From: Jackrogersella multiformis
Lineage: Eukaryota > Ascomycota > Sordariomycetes > Xylariales > Hypoxylaceae
Direction of reading: 5' to 3'
Length of the DNA stretch: 64,000 nucleotides
Assembly (NCBI GenBank): GCA_902806575.1
Contig: CADCXD010000008.1
Location: forward strand, 2,790,001 to 2,854,000
Shown: positions 23,644 through 35,030 of the stretch, one piece after another
Numbering within the stretch: position 1 is the stretch's first letter
How the letters are laid out: each line of letters begins with the position of its first letter
Translations under genes and position numbers: made by a program
The notes under the pieces: model-generated
Database searches by the model: none
Seen by the model: only the letters and a program-made list of their open reading frames with translations
What the model was told of the DNA's origin: nothing

Positions 23644-24903
23644 ATGCCCCAGGATATGCCCCCCGTCGGGGGCTACGGCCCCGTGCAGTATAAGGTTAGT
23701 TGCGCTCTTTAGTTTTGTCTTTTTGATCTTGTGGGCTGTGGGTGTGGGTGTGGATGTGAATGAAGATGGCGGTAAAGATGAAGATGAGGGAGACTGGAGG
23801 GGGATGATTTAGTTAGGTCTACCCAACGAAAGAGTCATGAGGCAAGAGGTGGTGAACCGGGTACTGCTTAGCCGTGGCGTCGCGGAAAGACGGCTCACGA
23901 ACGATGGAGTCGCCGCGCATATGATGGTGTTCCCATAATCAACGGGGTACCCGAGAGGCCTCGTCTCTCGCCAAATCCAGCGTGTCGCGCTACACCTTCG
24001 ACTCTATCCCGCAGGACCTGTTTTCTTTTCCGATAGAACAGGCAGTTCGGTTCGGTTCGGTTCAAACGACATCGCTGTCAACTATCAACATCCCCATCCC
24101 ATACGGCTACGAAATTAAAAAGGGGCAGAAGGGGTAGGACAGGACAAGCAAAGCAAACAAATATGAATCTCCGGCACGAGTTTACGGCTTGTAGCGATAT
24201 TGGCGGACTACTTTTCGATTGCGATATGGAGTTATGAGTTAGGAGTTAGGAGTAACGAGTTAGGAATCAGAAGCTAACAGATGACTCTCCACGCAGCGCA
24301 ACCTCCCGGCCCCCGGCTTCCGCCCCGGAACGCTGCTCGTAGCTATGGGCGCCGTCATGGTGTTCGGGTTCTACAAGGTGGCGCAGGGGATCAAGGAGCA
24401 AAGGTGCGTTTTTTATCTACCCTTTCCACATCTCGGACGACCTTTTATTTTATTTTATCTTTCTTTTTAAATTTCAAGGGTTTTTTTCATAGGGGAAAGG
24501 GGGGATAGTTTTCAGTTCCCAGCCCAGCAACGCTAACACCAAGGCTTCTTCCCCCAACCGCAGAGAGTACGCGCGCGAGAAGATGTGGGCGCGCATCCAC
24601 CTGATCCCGCTGCTGCAGGCCGAGGAGGACCGCGACCAGCTCCGCAGGCACCTGGCCGACCAGGCGCGCGAGAAGGAGCTCCTGGGCGAGAACTTCAAGG
24701 TGTATAACTCGGATAGGTATGTTATATCTTTCTGACTCCAAATCTAACCCTAACCCTAACCCCTTGACGTACTGGGGATGGGGTGTGGTGTGGTGATGTG
24801 GTGTGTTTACAGCGTAGGGAGCTCGTGCTGACTGACCGCCCGCAATGCTTGCAGATACGTGAGGCCGACGTTTGCTGCTATCCCGGGCAACTTGACGAAG
24901 TAA
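23644..24903 (+). CDS. NDUFA13: Mitochondrial complex I subunit NDUFA13 (GRIM-19 family)
   Basis: An accessory subunit of NADH:ubiquinone oxidoreductase with one membrane helix, in the inner mitochondrial membrane. Four exons, 23644-23694, 24297-24403, 24564-24716 and 24855-24903, give 119 residues. All junctions are GT...AG, and the phases add up to a 360-nt CDS. The start MPQDMPPVGGYGPVQYKRNL and PAPGFRPGTL are family hallmarks, followed by the helix LLVAMGAVMVFGFYKVAQG and the basic/acidic helix REYAREKMWARIHLIPLLQA. It ends VRPTFAAIPGNLTK. The first intron is unusually long (602 nt). Intron 3 (24717-24854) holds a telomere-like repeat. Confidence 0.95.
24744..24763. repeat. Interstitial telomere-like repeat (CTAACC)n in GRIM-19 intron 3
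   Basis: Three perfect tandem CTAACC units plus two bases lie inside intron 3. They are identical to the TTAGGG telomere repeat of filamentous fungi read on the other strand, in C-rich orientation on the plus strand. This is an internal site, not a chromosome end, since genes continue on both sides. Confidence 0.8.
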
Positions 24904-26790
24904 AATAGGGGAATAAGGGGTACTTAGGTATCTAGGTATCTAGATGGGGTTACGGTCGTGGTCGTGGTATGAGGCGTGAGGAAACCATGAAGAAGAGATG
25001 GCCCGGTTGAACGTTCAAGTAGCTGCTGACTGGTGCGGAAGAGCTCCCCGAGGTCAGGGTTAGGGGGGAAGGGAGGGGTCGTGGCATCTACTAGATAGGA
25101 TGAGATGAGATGAGATGAAATGAGAATTCAAGGTCGTAAACGCAATTGATGTTGAGGATCTAAGTGATGTGATGTGTCTGGATGTTCTTAGGATCGGGTT
25201 CTATGTGTAGGAGGAGGTAGGCGAGGAGGTAGGGAGGTAGGGATGTAGGGGAGGTAAGGAGGTAGATACGGAGGTAGATGGAAGGTGAATTAACGAAACT
25301 GGCGTTGAGAGTAATCACAGGCATGACCTATGTCTAACATGCCTTAGCTCTGAGAATTATTTTACGCCGAGGAAGAGTGTCGACTTTCTTCGTGTTTTGC
25401 TGTTAGGGGTGGGTACCTAGGTAGGTCATCATGTAGGTACTATAGCGACTTGGCTACTGGTGTGGTCGTTAATACGTTATTAGAGGAGGTAGGTATCGTG
25501 TGTACTCGTTATTCGTCAGACTACCTAGGTAGTTACTCGATACAATTAATGCTTGGCCTTATAGTGTCTCGCCCGAGTAATAAACGGGGATGGAAGGGTT
25601 AATTCCTCGACTGCTATGAATTAGATCCGGATATCCGGTTCACTTAAGTACCTAGGTAGTGGTAATGTCACAGCGTCGGAATCATAGGTACCTGAGATGA
25701 GTTCAGTTGGGGAGATATTGGGACTTGGAACTGGATTGGTATTGTTCATGAGTACCGAATCTGCGTGAGATATGTAACTTGGGCAAGGTCCGTTCAAGGC
25801 TTGCGGTCAAAGCTGTAGTGTTTATTCGTGGTATGATTCGTCGACGAGTTGGTATTCCGCTGGTAACTAATAGTCCCTAGGTGGGTAAGTATGTTGAGTC
25901 AGGTACTCATTCTTCGAATCTGCTTATTCTTCAAGGCTAGATAGATCGTGATATGTTAGAGCAAGGCTAGGTAAGCATCTTACGAAAGCATTACCCTTTA
26001 CCACAGTCTTAACCCTAGAGCCATAAGGTAATGGGATTTCAAGTCATGCTATGTATGTTATATGTTAGTTGATGTCGTTTACGTTGATTGCTCCAAGGTT
26101 ATGTACCGAAATATCTAAGGTATAACTCCAATATTCATTTGCAGGATCCCTACCTTACCTATACCTAGCTGGCTAGACTAATTCTCTCGTTGTTTGTCTA
26201 CATTCCTATCAGGACTATATTCCGCAGCCCGTTATCCTAGACCTTTATGTCATCGGGATCGGAGTGTACGCCGAAGGCTTTTTGAGGTTGGCTTGGATAT
26301 TCACTACCTATTCAAGGTAGATTATTACCTAGATACACATATCGGCTAGGTCATGCCTATATCTAACGGTAGGAGTATATTAAGAACCACCATACCATAT
26401 TTCCATATTTCCATATTCTTACTTACCTAGTCCGACCATTCCGTGGAATATCGCAGGCGATACGGACACAGTAGTATATCCGCGTAAAACCCATAGTCCG
26501 CACGAAGAGGTCGGCGTTGAATACGATCTCGCACCGTGCCGCACACGATAACAGCATACAGCATCATGTAGTTCCTCGCTGAACGGAGTCATCCTTTCTT
26601 TTGAACAATCTTGAACAAATGGTAATAATAATAATAAAGTGCCATTTATTTATTTCAAACAAGTCATCACTCGCCCGCCAACGCCGTGCTCCATCTCCTT
26701 CCCCCAACCAATCCATACGTGCCGTAGATCAAGTCAGCCAGTCAGTCATTCGTTAGCTACCCCAGCAATCACATCAGCATCAGCACCAGC
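24904..26790. other. 1.9-kb intergenic region between convergent GRIM-19 and CND1
   Basis: No gene recognised. GGAGGTAG repeats lie at 25209-25285, and CCTAGG/GGTACC words at 25412-25425, 25520-25533 and 25648-25660. The stretch from 25,800 to 26,650 is AT-rich with no long open frame. It must hold both 3' UTRs; the rest is unexplained. Confidence 0.5.
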
Positions 26791-29700
26791 CTATGCAGAA
26801 GCGTGAACGACTTTGAACCCCTCGCCTACGACCTTGGTGATATCCTCGTTCTTGTGTTGCAGCAACCCCAGCGCGTACGCCACGTCGTTCCACTGGCGCT
26901 CCGACTCGCACCGGGGGAGGCGGGCTGCCAGTTTTTCCGCCAGCTGTTTGGCGTGCTTGTCCTGGGTCTAGTGTTAGCAGGGACGTCGAATTGAATCGTA
27001 TGGAGGAGGGTTGGGGTAAAGTTTGTATTGGAGAACTCGGTGGGGAAGGTAAGGAGTAAGGAGGTAAGGAGATGGGAACGGAAAACATTGCAAAGATAAA
27101 AAAAGTGACAAGGGAAAAATACCTTCTCGACGAACCCCAACAAGAACTTGACGATCCTCCTAAACGCCTCCTCCTCCATGCGGCGGTCGGCCGACAGCAG
27201 GCTGAACATGTCGACGAAGTGGTTGTAGACGGCGTTGTCCTTGGTGCTGAGCTCGGTGAAGAACATGCGGGCGAGGTCGGCGATGCGCTTGTCCTCCTCC
27301 TCCAGGCACTTTGCCATCTCGCCCAGCTGGCCCTTGACCTTGACCTGGCCGGCCAGGATCAGGAACGTCAGGGTCATCAGGCACGTGCGCTTGACCGACA
27401 GGTCGCGGTCCGCCAGCCGGCGGTACAGGAAGTCGGTGTTCTCGTCGATCAGGTGGTTGAAGCACACGGCCATGTCGCCCAGCGCGATCACCACGTTCGA
27501 CCGCACCGTCGCGTCCGGCGACCGCTCCATGATCGTGATCAGCAGCGGCAGGTGCGCCTCGCAGTACTCGCCGCTGACGCACATCAGCTTCGCCAGGCAC
27601 AGCGTCGCCGCCGCCTGCAGGCCCTTGTCCTTGTAGACGTCGCTGCGCGAGCAGATCTCCGCCACCATCGGCCCGAAGTTGGCCAGGATCGACTGCGGCC
27701 CGAACAGGAGCTCCTGCTCGCGGATATGCGCCATGGCCTCGGTGAAGTCGTCCTCCGTGGTGCCGCCGATGAGGTCGAGCTCGTCGCCCGCGTCCTCGGG
27801 GGCGGCGGCGCTGGCGGCCGCCTTGCCTTTGCGGCCTACGGAGGGTCGCGGCTCGGCGGGCTTGGCGGCGGACTCCTTCTCCTTCTCCTGCTTCCGGCGC
27901 TTGAAGTCCAGCTCGCACAGCTCGAGGTGGACGATCTGCTTGATGGCTATGTGGCCGACGATGAACAGGAGCTGCGAGAGCGCGATGGCGGCCTTCTGCT
28001 TCGGCTCGGCCGGCGGCTCCGGCGGCAGCTGGTGGATGGTCTGGGTCGGCGCGTCGAGGCCCATGGTGATGCCCTGGGTCATCCCGTGGTCGACCGCGGC
28101 GGTCATGGTCGGATCGAAGTCGCGCGACCCCGGGCGAGACGCGGAGGGGGACTTCTGCTGCGCGGGGAATACGACCTTGGTCCTGCGCCGGATGATCTCG
28201 GTGCATAGCGCGTCGGGGTGCTTGGCGAGCACGTAGATGGCGTTGATAGCCTGCTCGGCCACGCCGAACCACTCCTTGCTGTCGCTCGGCACCTCGGTGA
28301 TGGCTGCCAGCTTCGCCAGCACGGCGTGTTCGTTGGGGAGGCGGCTGAACGTGACGGTCGAGTCCTTAGCCTGGCGGCCGGTAGGATTGAGCCTCCGCAG
28401 AGCGATGCACGTGTACTTGGCCAGCTGGAGGTCGGCTCGGCCGTGGGAGCTGAGACCCGTCCGCAGCATCGTCTCCATCTCGCCGACCACGATCTCGGGC
28501 GAGGCCGTGGCGAGCATGCCTAGCACGATGATAGCACCTCGCCGCTGGGACCGGGAGATCTCTCTCTTGTGGAAGCCGTACACCTCCCAGAGCTTCGCGA
28601 TGACCCGGTCGGAGATCATGCCGCCCTTCATCATGGTCGCGAGGAGCTGTTCCAGGCTCGTCAGCTCGGCCGGCGTCGTGCCCGAGGTCAGGCTGATCAT
28701 ATTTCTCGCGATGTAGATGGCGGCGTCGTTGGGGGTGAAGCTGTCCGGCGCCTCGAAGAACAGTCGCCTGTAGCAGTCGATGAGATGCGACTGCACACCC
28801 TTGCCCTCGTCGCTGTTGCCTTTGGTCCAGATCAGACGCATCATCCGTCGGATTCCCACCATGTTGTCTTCGACGTTGTACGCGTTGCTGATCTCCAAGT
28901 AGTCCATCGCCTCGATGACCTCGGACTTGTTCCTGGACCCGAGCAGCTGGCAGACGGTAGACGTGGCCCCGTGCAGCACCTCGATGAACTTGAGGGCGTC
29001 GGTGTAGTAGCGCTTCGTCAGGGTCAGCTTCTCGATGGCTTCCGACGTGGCGGCATCTTCCCGAGCCTTCTGAACCGCCGCCACCTTCTCCTCGTCGCTC
29101 ATCTCGTTAGGCTTCCGAGGCGATTCCAGCTGCGTCGGCTCGTCCACCAGCGCCGTGCTGTTGGCTTTGTCCTCCCCCAGCCCGGGCTCTCCGGCCGGCG
29201 GCTTCAGGGCGTCTAACTCGGCATCGACCTTGTCGAGCCTTTCTTGCCAGTCTTTACGGCCGAGCTGAGCCCCGTGCAGCACGGTGAAGGGGTGGGTCTT
29301 GATCAGAGTCCCTATGAGCTTTATCGCGTTTCTCCTGACGTGGCTGCTCTTGTCTTCTAGGCTCCGGCAGGCGAGCTCGGCTACTTTTTGGCGACGCTTA
29401 GGGAATTTCTGCTCCAGGCCGCAAAGCCTCGTGTAGACTTGCATGGCTCTGCATCTGCAGTAAGGGTTGATGTCTAGGAAGCGCTCCTCCAAGACGTCGA
29501 AGAAGGCGTTGAGCTGCGATTTGTGGTTTTCGCTACGCTCTTCCTGGGTGGTGAGGTGGGCGATCATGTTGCCGCAGACTTCGATCAGGGAGCACCTTAG
29601 GGTGTACGACTACCGCATGTTAGGTCAGTTCGTCATGCTCTAGGGGCGGACATACCTCGCTGTCCAGCTGCTTCGCCAGCATCGTCATCTGCTTGATCAC

Positions 29701-30848
29701 CAGACGGGGAACGAGCTCGGAGAGCTTGATGATGAAGGACGATACGGACTTGGGGCCCTTGGTATCGTTGCTGTTGAACTCTTTGTTGCTGATCTCTCTC
29801 AGGATCTCGTCGGCCAGCTGCGGGTAGTCGTATTGCTCAGAGAGGATGTGCAAGAACTCCGCCATGGGCTCGGACAGATGCTCGAAGTAGGTCAAGTTCT
29901 GGACGATAGATATCTGCGCGGCTATTATCGCGTCAGCGTCAGCACTTCCGCAGATCAAAATTCCCTTTCGCGTAGTCGCTCACCGTAGCCGTGACCGTGG
30001 TGCTTAACGGCGATGCAGAGAACCTTGAAGGCGTGCATCTTGATGGCCGTGTTCTTGACCCTCTGGTCGCTCTCCAGGATCATGTAGACGGGCCTCGTGA
30101 GGAGGCCGATGAAGGTGTCGCGCTCGCTAGTCGTTAGGAATATCTTGCCCAGCTTCAGCTTAAGAACCTTGGACATGACTTCCAGCGTCGACTGCAGCTG
30201 GGCGGCGCTGTCCCAGCTGCCGTCTTTGTCTTTGCTCGCGGCGGCGGCGGCCTTGGACTTGGCGCCCTTACCTCTGGCGCGCGATACGGGGGCGGAGGAG
30301 GACTTCTCGGCGGCCTTGGTCTCGACGCAGGCGATAGTCCACTGGAGCAGGAAGCCGTATATCTCGAGAAGGGACTTGTGGTGGGCGATCATCTCCTGCT
30401 CTTCGGGGTTCTCGAGGTCGTGGTTGATAGCGTCGGCCTCGGCCGCTAAGCCGCTCATGATCAGATCGAAGATCTTGCTGAGGGCGTGGGTGGGCAGAAA
30501 CTGCGTATATCTGGATTGTAGGAAAAGCTTAGAAATATGTTCTCGCGTGCTCGAACTAGGACACTGTGAAGACTGGAGGTTATCAGGGGGATCAATGGAG
30601 GTGGGTGCACACTTGAGAAGGAACTGCAGCGAGTCGAAGTAGGCGCTGCGCATGATAGCGTCGGGGTTCTCGGCCACGGCGTCGACGATGGGGTTCAAGA
30701 TCGGGTTGAGGAGGGATATGTTGGATAGGGACTCGGGATCGGTCTCGCAGTCGACCAAGGCGCCGTCCGCTTCCGGCGTCGCGATGGCTGCCGGATCGCT
30801 CATGTAGTGCTTGAGCGCCTCATTTATATCGAAGCGTATCGGATCCAT
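26791..30848 (-). CDS. CND1: Condensin complex subunit 1 (Cnd1/Ycs4, CAP-D2)
   Basis: The HEAT-repeat subunit of condensin, which compacts chromosomes in mitosis. Five exons, 30848-30613, 30510-29984, 29921-29656, 29609-27123 and 26967-26791, give 1,230 residues, the family's usual size. Conserved pieces are the N-terminal FDINEALKHYMSDP, the Cnd1 N-domain, NPYCRCRAMQVYTRLC, CRSLEDKSSHVRRNAIKL, and the HEAT core (VRSNVVIALGDMAVCFNHLI; LSVKRTCLMTLTFLILAGQ). A charged insert (KRRKQEKEKESAAKPAEPRP) lies between. The first intron (102 nt) is in frame and free of stops, so its removal is inferred from family continuity (FLLKYTQFLP). The last exon restores KHAKQLAEKLAARLPRCE, usual near the end. 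Antisense open frames are GC-rich shadows. Confidence 0.95.
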
Positions 30849-30955
30849 CTTCGCCGGTGTGTTTGCGCGCCAGGTCAGCGCGGCGAGATGGATGCGGCGG
30901 ATCGTATACGAAGGCGGATGGAATATGAAGCGGATGGGAAACGAATATTAATTGA

Positions 30956-31010
30956 TACCTAATACCTAATACCTAATACCTAATACCTAATACCTAATAC
31001 CTAATACCTA
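30956..31010. repeat. Tandem (TACCTAA)n array, about 8 copies
   Basis: A perfect 7-nt unit repeats for 55 nt about 108 nt upstream of the CND1 start codon. Read on the CND1 strand it is (TTAGGTA)n, close to but different from telomeric TTAGGG. It may have grown out of the window-wide ACCTAGGT word by slippage. Confidence 0.9.
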
Positions 31011-31532
31011 TCTACTACCTAAGGTACCTAGGCAGGTAAGTATGAAGAGGATTAGAAAATAGAAGTATGTATGTGTTTAGGATGTCCCCGGGAGCATTCA
31101 ATAAGAAGATAGCTGTGCCTGTGTCGCGAATAATGATGAGGGGATGATCGACAACGACATGGAGGTGTAGGTACCTAGATTATTTACTCAAGGTACCTAC
31201 CTACATAGGTACTTAAAGTTAGGTACTTAGGTAGGTATTACCTAGATTTAGATTGTTTAGTCCCAACCTTGGAAGTGGTGAGGCGGGATGCGATCCGTAG
31301 CAACCAATTTGTTTTTGTTTAGTTCCACTGGAGGTTTGTCACATCCGTACGCGCTACCCACTTCGACCCCACTTTGTCTCAAACCGCGAGTTAAATTAGG
31401 TCTAGTCGTCTTGGCCAATCAAAGTTTTATCCTTTTCAAATTCGAGAGGGGCAATCATGTGATCGGTGTGGAACTCTTAGGTTCGCGTTTGTAGATCATT
31501 CATTATCCATCTCTAGACCACGAATTTTCACA
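31011..31532. other. Intergenic region upstream of tRNA-Phe
   Basis: CCTAGG/GGTACC words occur at 31017-31038 and 31168-31250. A CCAATC box (31415-31420) lies about 115 nt before the tRNA. No gene seen. Confidence 0.45.
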
Positions 31533-31537
31533 GCGGG

Positions 31538-31569
<32 letters not shown>

Positions 31570-31622
31570 TCAAACTTCATTCTAAAATCTGAAGGTCATG
31601 TGTTCGATCCACATTCACCGCA
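31533..31622 (+). tRNA. trnF-GAA: tRNA-Phe (anticodon GAA) with intron
   Basis: Reads phenylalanine codons. The cloverleaf is complete: acceptor GCGGGGA/TCACCGC plus A73, D arm GCTC...GAGC, anticodon stem TCAGA/TCTGA, anticodon GAA at 31566-31568, and T arm ATGTG-TTCGATC-CACAT. A 17-nt intron (31570-31586) sits at the canonical place one base after the anticodon. The acceptor stem has one G-A opposition (position 5 with 68). As I recall, Neurospora tRNA-Phe has the same mismatch, so I do not take it as decay. Confidence 0.95.
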
Positions 31623-31632
31623 CGATTATATA

Positions 31633-31638
31633 TTTTTT
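31633..31638 (+). terminator. Pol III terminator of tRNA-Phe
   Basis: A run of six T starts ten bases after the tRNA 3' end, as expected for RNA polymerase III termination. Confidence 0.75.
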
Positions 31639-32439
31639 CGAGTTTTATTTTTGCATGTTTTGTCGAGTGAGTGTGTTTGTGTGTACCTAGGTACCTAGGT
31701 ACCTAAGTAAAATCATGTTGCTATCAGGTTGCATTTTAGGTACATAATATTGTAGCTAAATTTTAGAGAAGGTTGATTGTTCATTCCATCCATTCATTCA
31801 GTTCCTCTACTATTATTGCTTCCTTCCATAGGTCAATTTCGTTCCGCCTTTACTAGGTACCTAGGTACCTAGATAGAAAAGGCAGCCGCATTACAGGTAT
31901 GTACCTAGGTACCTGGTACCTGGTACCACTCCAGTTGCATAGGTGATCAATCGCGCCGTCCTAAAAGAAAGCCCCGCGTCTCCCCGCCAAACAAAAACGC
32001 GTCAATCACGTATCCGAAGAATCTCCGGCGCATTTATTGTTTAGGTACGTCGTAGATGTATTTATTTACTTGATTAGGTACCTAGGTACCTAACCTTACC
32101 TAAACTTAAGGAATTCACCTACAGGAAACGATTCTAGGAAGTTTGTTCAATTCACACTTCAGACTTAAATCATCATCATCTTGTCCTCTTCAAGTATTTC
32201 CGATGATTTCGATCGCCACCAATTGGAATATTTAATTGTTCTGTCCTCGTGGTTGAAATTCCAATATACCTTATTGCTAGATAGGTACCTTTATCCGCCC
32301 CGCTAGCTCTCTCATCGGAGCTCGACAAAGAATAAAGGAAGAATACAATTGTATTGTATTTGGGGTCTATTCGGGGGGCGAGAATAGAGGGCGAAGGTAG
32401 AGGGCGCTAGGAGAAAGGCGTCGCTCTGCAGTATAGATC
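31639..32439. promoter_or_regulatory. Region upstream of CDC7 with palindromic repeats
   Basis: CCTAGG/GGTACC chains lie at 31683-31707, 31855-31872, 31902-31926 and 32076-32096. The last 100 bases before the CDC7 ATG are purine-rich (GGGCGAGAATAGAGGGCG). No gene seen. Confidence 0.5.
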
Positions 32440-33957
32440 ATGGCTGCTACCACCCAACGTCGAGTGGCCAAGGAGCCCTTCCGAATACACCGCGACGAGC
32501 CCGTAGGCGATATCTCAGATGTCGAAGAGTCTACTCAGAGCCAGACTCGGCGAGCCGAAGATGATTACGAGGACCACGAGGACCACGAAGATCACGAAGA
32601 CGCATTAGCAGAAGACGTCGAGGACGAAGAGCAGGAGAACCCTATCGTCGAGGATGACGGTAGCGACACCGACTCTGACGATAGCGACGAGATTGACCTC
32701 ACCGTCCAGCACGATATGGAAAAGCTTCAGGTTACCTTTCCCAACTTCAAGGACAAGTACCGTCTCATAAAGCGTATCGGCGAGGGAACATTCTCCACCG
32801 TCTACAAGGCCGAAGATATTCAGTATCACCAGTACGATAATAGGTGGGACATGGACGCCGCAGATAATCAGTGGAGACCTCCGCCGCTCAGGGGCGCCTC
32901 CCGCTCCCGCTCTCGCTCTCGGTCCAACTCCCACTCTTCTCGCGCCCGCCAGAAGCCAAAGTACGTGGCGATCAAGAAGATCTACGTCACCTCTTCGCCC
33001 TCCCGCATCCTCAACGAGCTAGAGCTCCTCTACGACCTACGCGACTCCCACTCCGTCTGCCCGCTCATCACGGCTTTCCGCGAAGCTGACCAAGTTCTCG
33101 CCATTCTTCCGTATTTCCGCCACCAAGACTTCCGGAAGTACTACCCGCACATGACCGTTTACGACATGAGGGTATACTTCCGATCTCTCTTCACCGCCCT
33201 CGCCGCCGTCCACGAAAAAGGCATCATCCATCGCGACATAAAGCCTACCAACTTCCTCTACGACCCGGACGAGAAGCGAGGAGTCTTGGTCGACTTCGGC
33301 TTAGCCGAGAGGGCGGGGATAGACGCCAAGCCGTGCCTCTGCCAGGAGGACCCCAAGGTTAGGAAGCAGCGGATACAGCAGTCTGTCGCTTTCACCTCGG
33401 CCCAGGCCGGCCCCCAGCTGGGCTACCCGGCGAACGATACCCGGCCGTCTCGCCGAGCGAACAGGGCGGGCACGCGCGGCTTCCGAGCCCCCGAGGTGCT
33501 GTTCAAGTGCACGGAGCAGACGACCAAGATCGACATCTGGTCGGCGGGCGTCATCCTCCTGACCATCCTCTGCAGGCGCTTCCCCTTCTTCAACAGCGCG
33601 GACGACATCGAGGCCATGATCGAGATCGCCACCATCTTCGGGTCCAAGCGCATGAAGCACGCCGGCCAGCTGCACGGCTGCATGTTCGAGACCACCATCC
33701 CGACCGTCGGCGAGAGGGGGTTCAGCTTCGAGAAGATCATGCTGTGGAGCACGTGTAGGAGCGACGGCGGCAAGGATGGTAAGTCGAACACCCTCACCGA
33801 GGAGGAGAAGGGGGCTATCGAGTTCCTGACCAGGTGCATGGAGCTGGACCCCTCGAGGAGGATCAGCGCGAGGGACGCGTTGAAGCACGACTTCTTGCTG
33901 GTGGACGACGAGGTGGAGGCGGAGCCGGAACCGGAGGACGACGTGATGCTGCTATAA
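32440..33957 (+). CDS. CDC7: Cdc7/Hsk1-type protein kinase
   Basis: The catalytic subunit of DDK; with Dbf4 it phosphorylates Mcm2-7 to fire replication origins. One exon, 505 residues. An acidic N-terminus (about 1-90, with an EDHEDHEDHEDA repeat) precedes the kinase domain. Motifs are the glycine loop IGEGTFSTVYK, VAIKKIY, a catalytic loop HRDIKPTNFLY, DFGLAE, and the activation end GTRGFRAPEVLFKC, then subdomain IX TKIDIWSAGVILL. A Ser/Arg-rich insert (SRSRSRSRSNSHSSRARQ) lies between the glycine loop and the VAIK lysine. Cdc7-specific inserts are present between DFG and APE (CLCQEDPKVRKQR...). The gene is convergent with CMR1. Confidence 0.95.
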   Translation: MAATTQRRVAKEPFRIHRDEPVGDISDVEESTQSQTRRAEDDYEDHEDHEDHEDALAEDVEDEEQENPIVEDDGSDTDSDDSDEIDLTVQHDMEKLQVTFPNFKDKYRLIKRIGEGTFSTVYKAEDIQYHQYDNRWDMDAADNQWRPPPLRGASRSRSRSRSNSHSSRARQKPKYVAIKKIYVTSSPSRILNELELLYDLRDSHSVCPLITAFREADQVLAILPYFRHQDFRKYYPHMTVYDMRVYFRSLFTALAAVHEKGIIHRDIKPTNFLYDPDEKRGVLVDFGLAERAGIDAKPCLCQEDPKVRKQRIQQSVAFTSAQAGPQLGYPANDTRPSRRANRAGTRGFRAPEVLFKCTEQTTKIDIWSAGVILLTILCRRFPFFNSADDIEAMIEIATIFGSKRMKHAGQLHGCMFETTIPTVGERGFSFEKIMLWSTCRSDGGKDGKSNTLTEEEKGAIEFLTRCMELDPSRRISARDALKHDFLLVDDEVEAEPEPEDDVMLL

Positions 33958-35030
33958 TAGCTCGTCTTTAAATAGAGCCCCGACGTTCCGGGGATCAGGG
34001 CTAACTCCGTTGATGCTCTACATCTCCGGACCACTGAACACCACGGCGGTGTAGAATCTCTCTACGGTATTCCCCTACGACGTCACGGTTTCTGCGAGCT
34101 CTCGTCTAGACGGATGGTCGCCGTGCTCAGCTGCAGGATATGCATATAAGACTCAAAAGCTAGATTTAGGTGTCGACCAGCTGCCGAACCTGCCGAACCT
34201 ACCGCACCAGATAGGATGTGATAGCTTCGTATGCTGCGGACAATAGATATTTCATTCACCATTCATCAGGAGCATATCCCCCGAGAGTACGCTGCTCACT
34301 CGAACCATCATCATGTACGATATAGCGCGGCGAGAGAATCGCCAATCAAGCTTCTGTCTGGCGGAGCGTGGTTGGTATTAATAAGTCTGGCTGGGATACA
34401 CCCATCCGGCGCCTGTATAGTGTACATACTACCATGGTTTAATACATATTGTATGAAATGTGCTTGGTTGTTTGTTACTGTTCTCGAGTATGCTTGGAAG
34501 AGTATATGAGGGTGATTCCTAGATATTGTTCATATTGCTTGCTTGGGTAGGTACCTAGGTAGGTATTTAGTCTATCTACGTCTGCTATATGGATATTTAT
34601 GTAGGTATTTATGGCTTAGTTATGTATGTGAGTTAAGGGGGATTGGCGCCGTGTCGAGCAAGCCTCCATAGACCAGATATATTTTATCCTGACGGGCGGA
34701 TGGTTAACAATTAGTCTAGAATCGTTGAGCTTGCGCAATTTTTTGGTGTTTATAGCGAAGTGCTCATCAGCCGTGGATACTTTTCCTAGGATAGAACTTA
34801 TTGTTCATTGTTTGTAACAGTAACATAATACATTAGACTAGGTACTTGGTTGTATTCCCGACCAAGCCTTATTTATACTCAGGTTACATCAATCCCAAAA
34901 CTCCTAGCATGAGAGCCCATGCTGTCAACCTAAACATGTGCTTAGCTACCTAGCTAGGCACCTTATATTCTATAACCCTATAAAGTGCGTCGACTTATTT
35001 GTCATCGTACACCTCCTTATTCGACAGCCC
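33958..35030. other. Intergenic region between convergent CDC7 and CMR1
   Basis: No gene seen. It contains a GGTACCTAGGTAGGTA word at 34551-34566. The short open frames have no recognisable content. Confidence 0.45.

Noticed and set aside
24744..24763. Chromosome end (true telomere)
   Set aside because: Only about three repeat units, inside an intron, with conserved genes on both sides.
27072..28208. 378-codon open frame on the plus strand, and long alternative minus-strand frame over the same DNA
   Set aside because: Both overlap the well-supported CND1 exon 4 and have low-complexity Arg/Gly/Ala/Leu composition typical of shadow frames.
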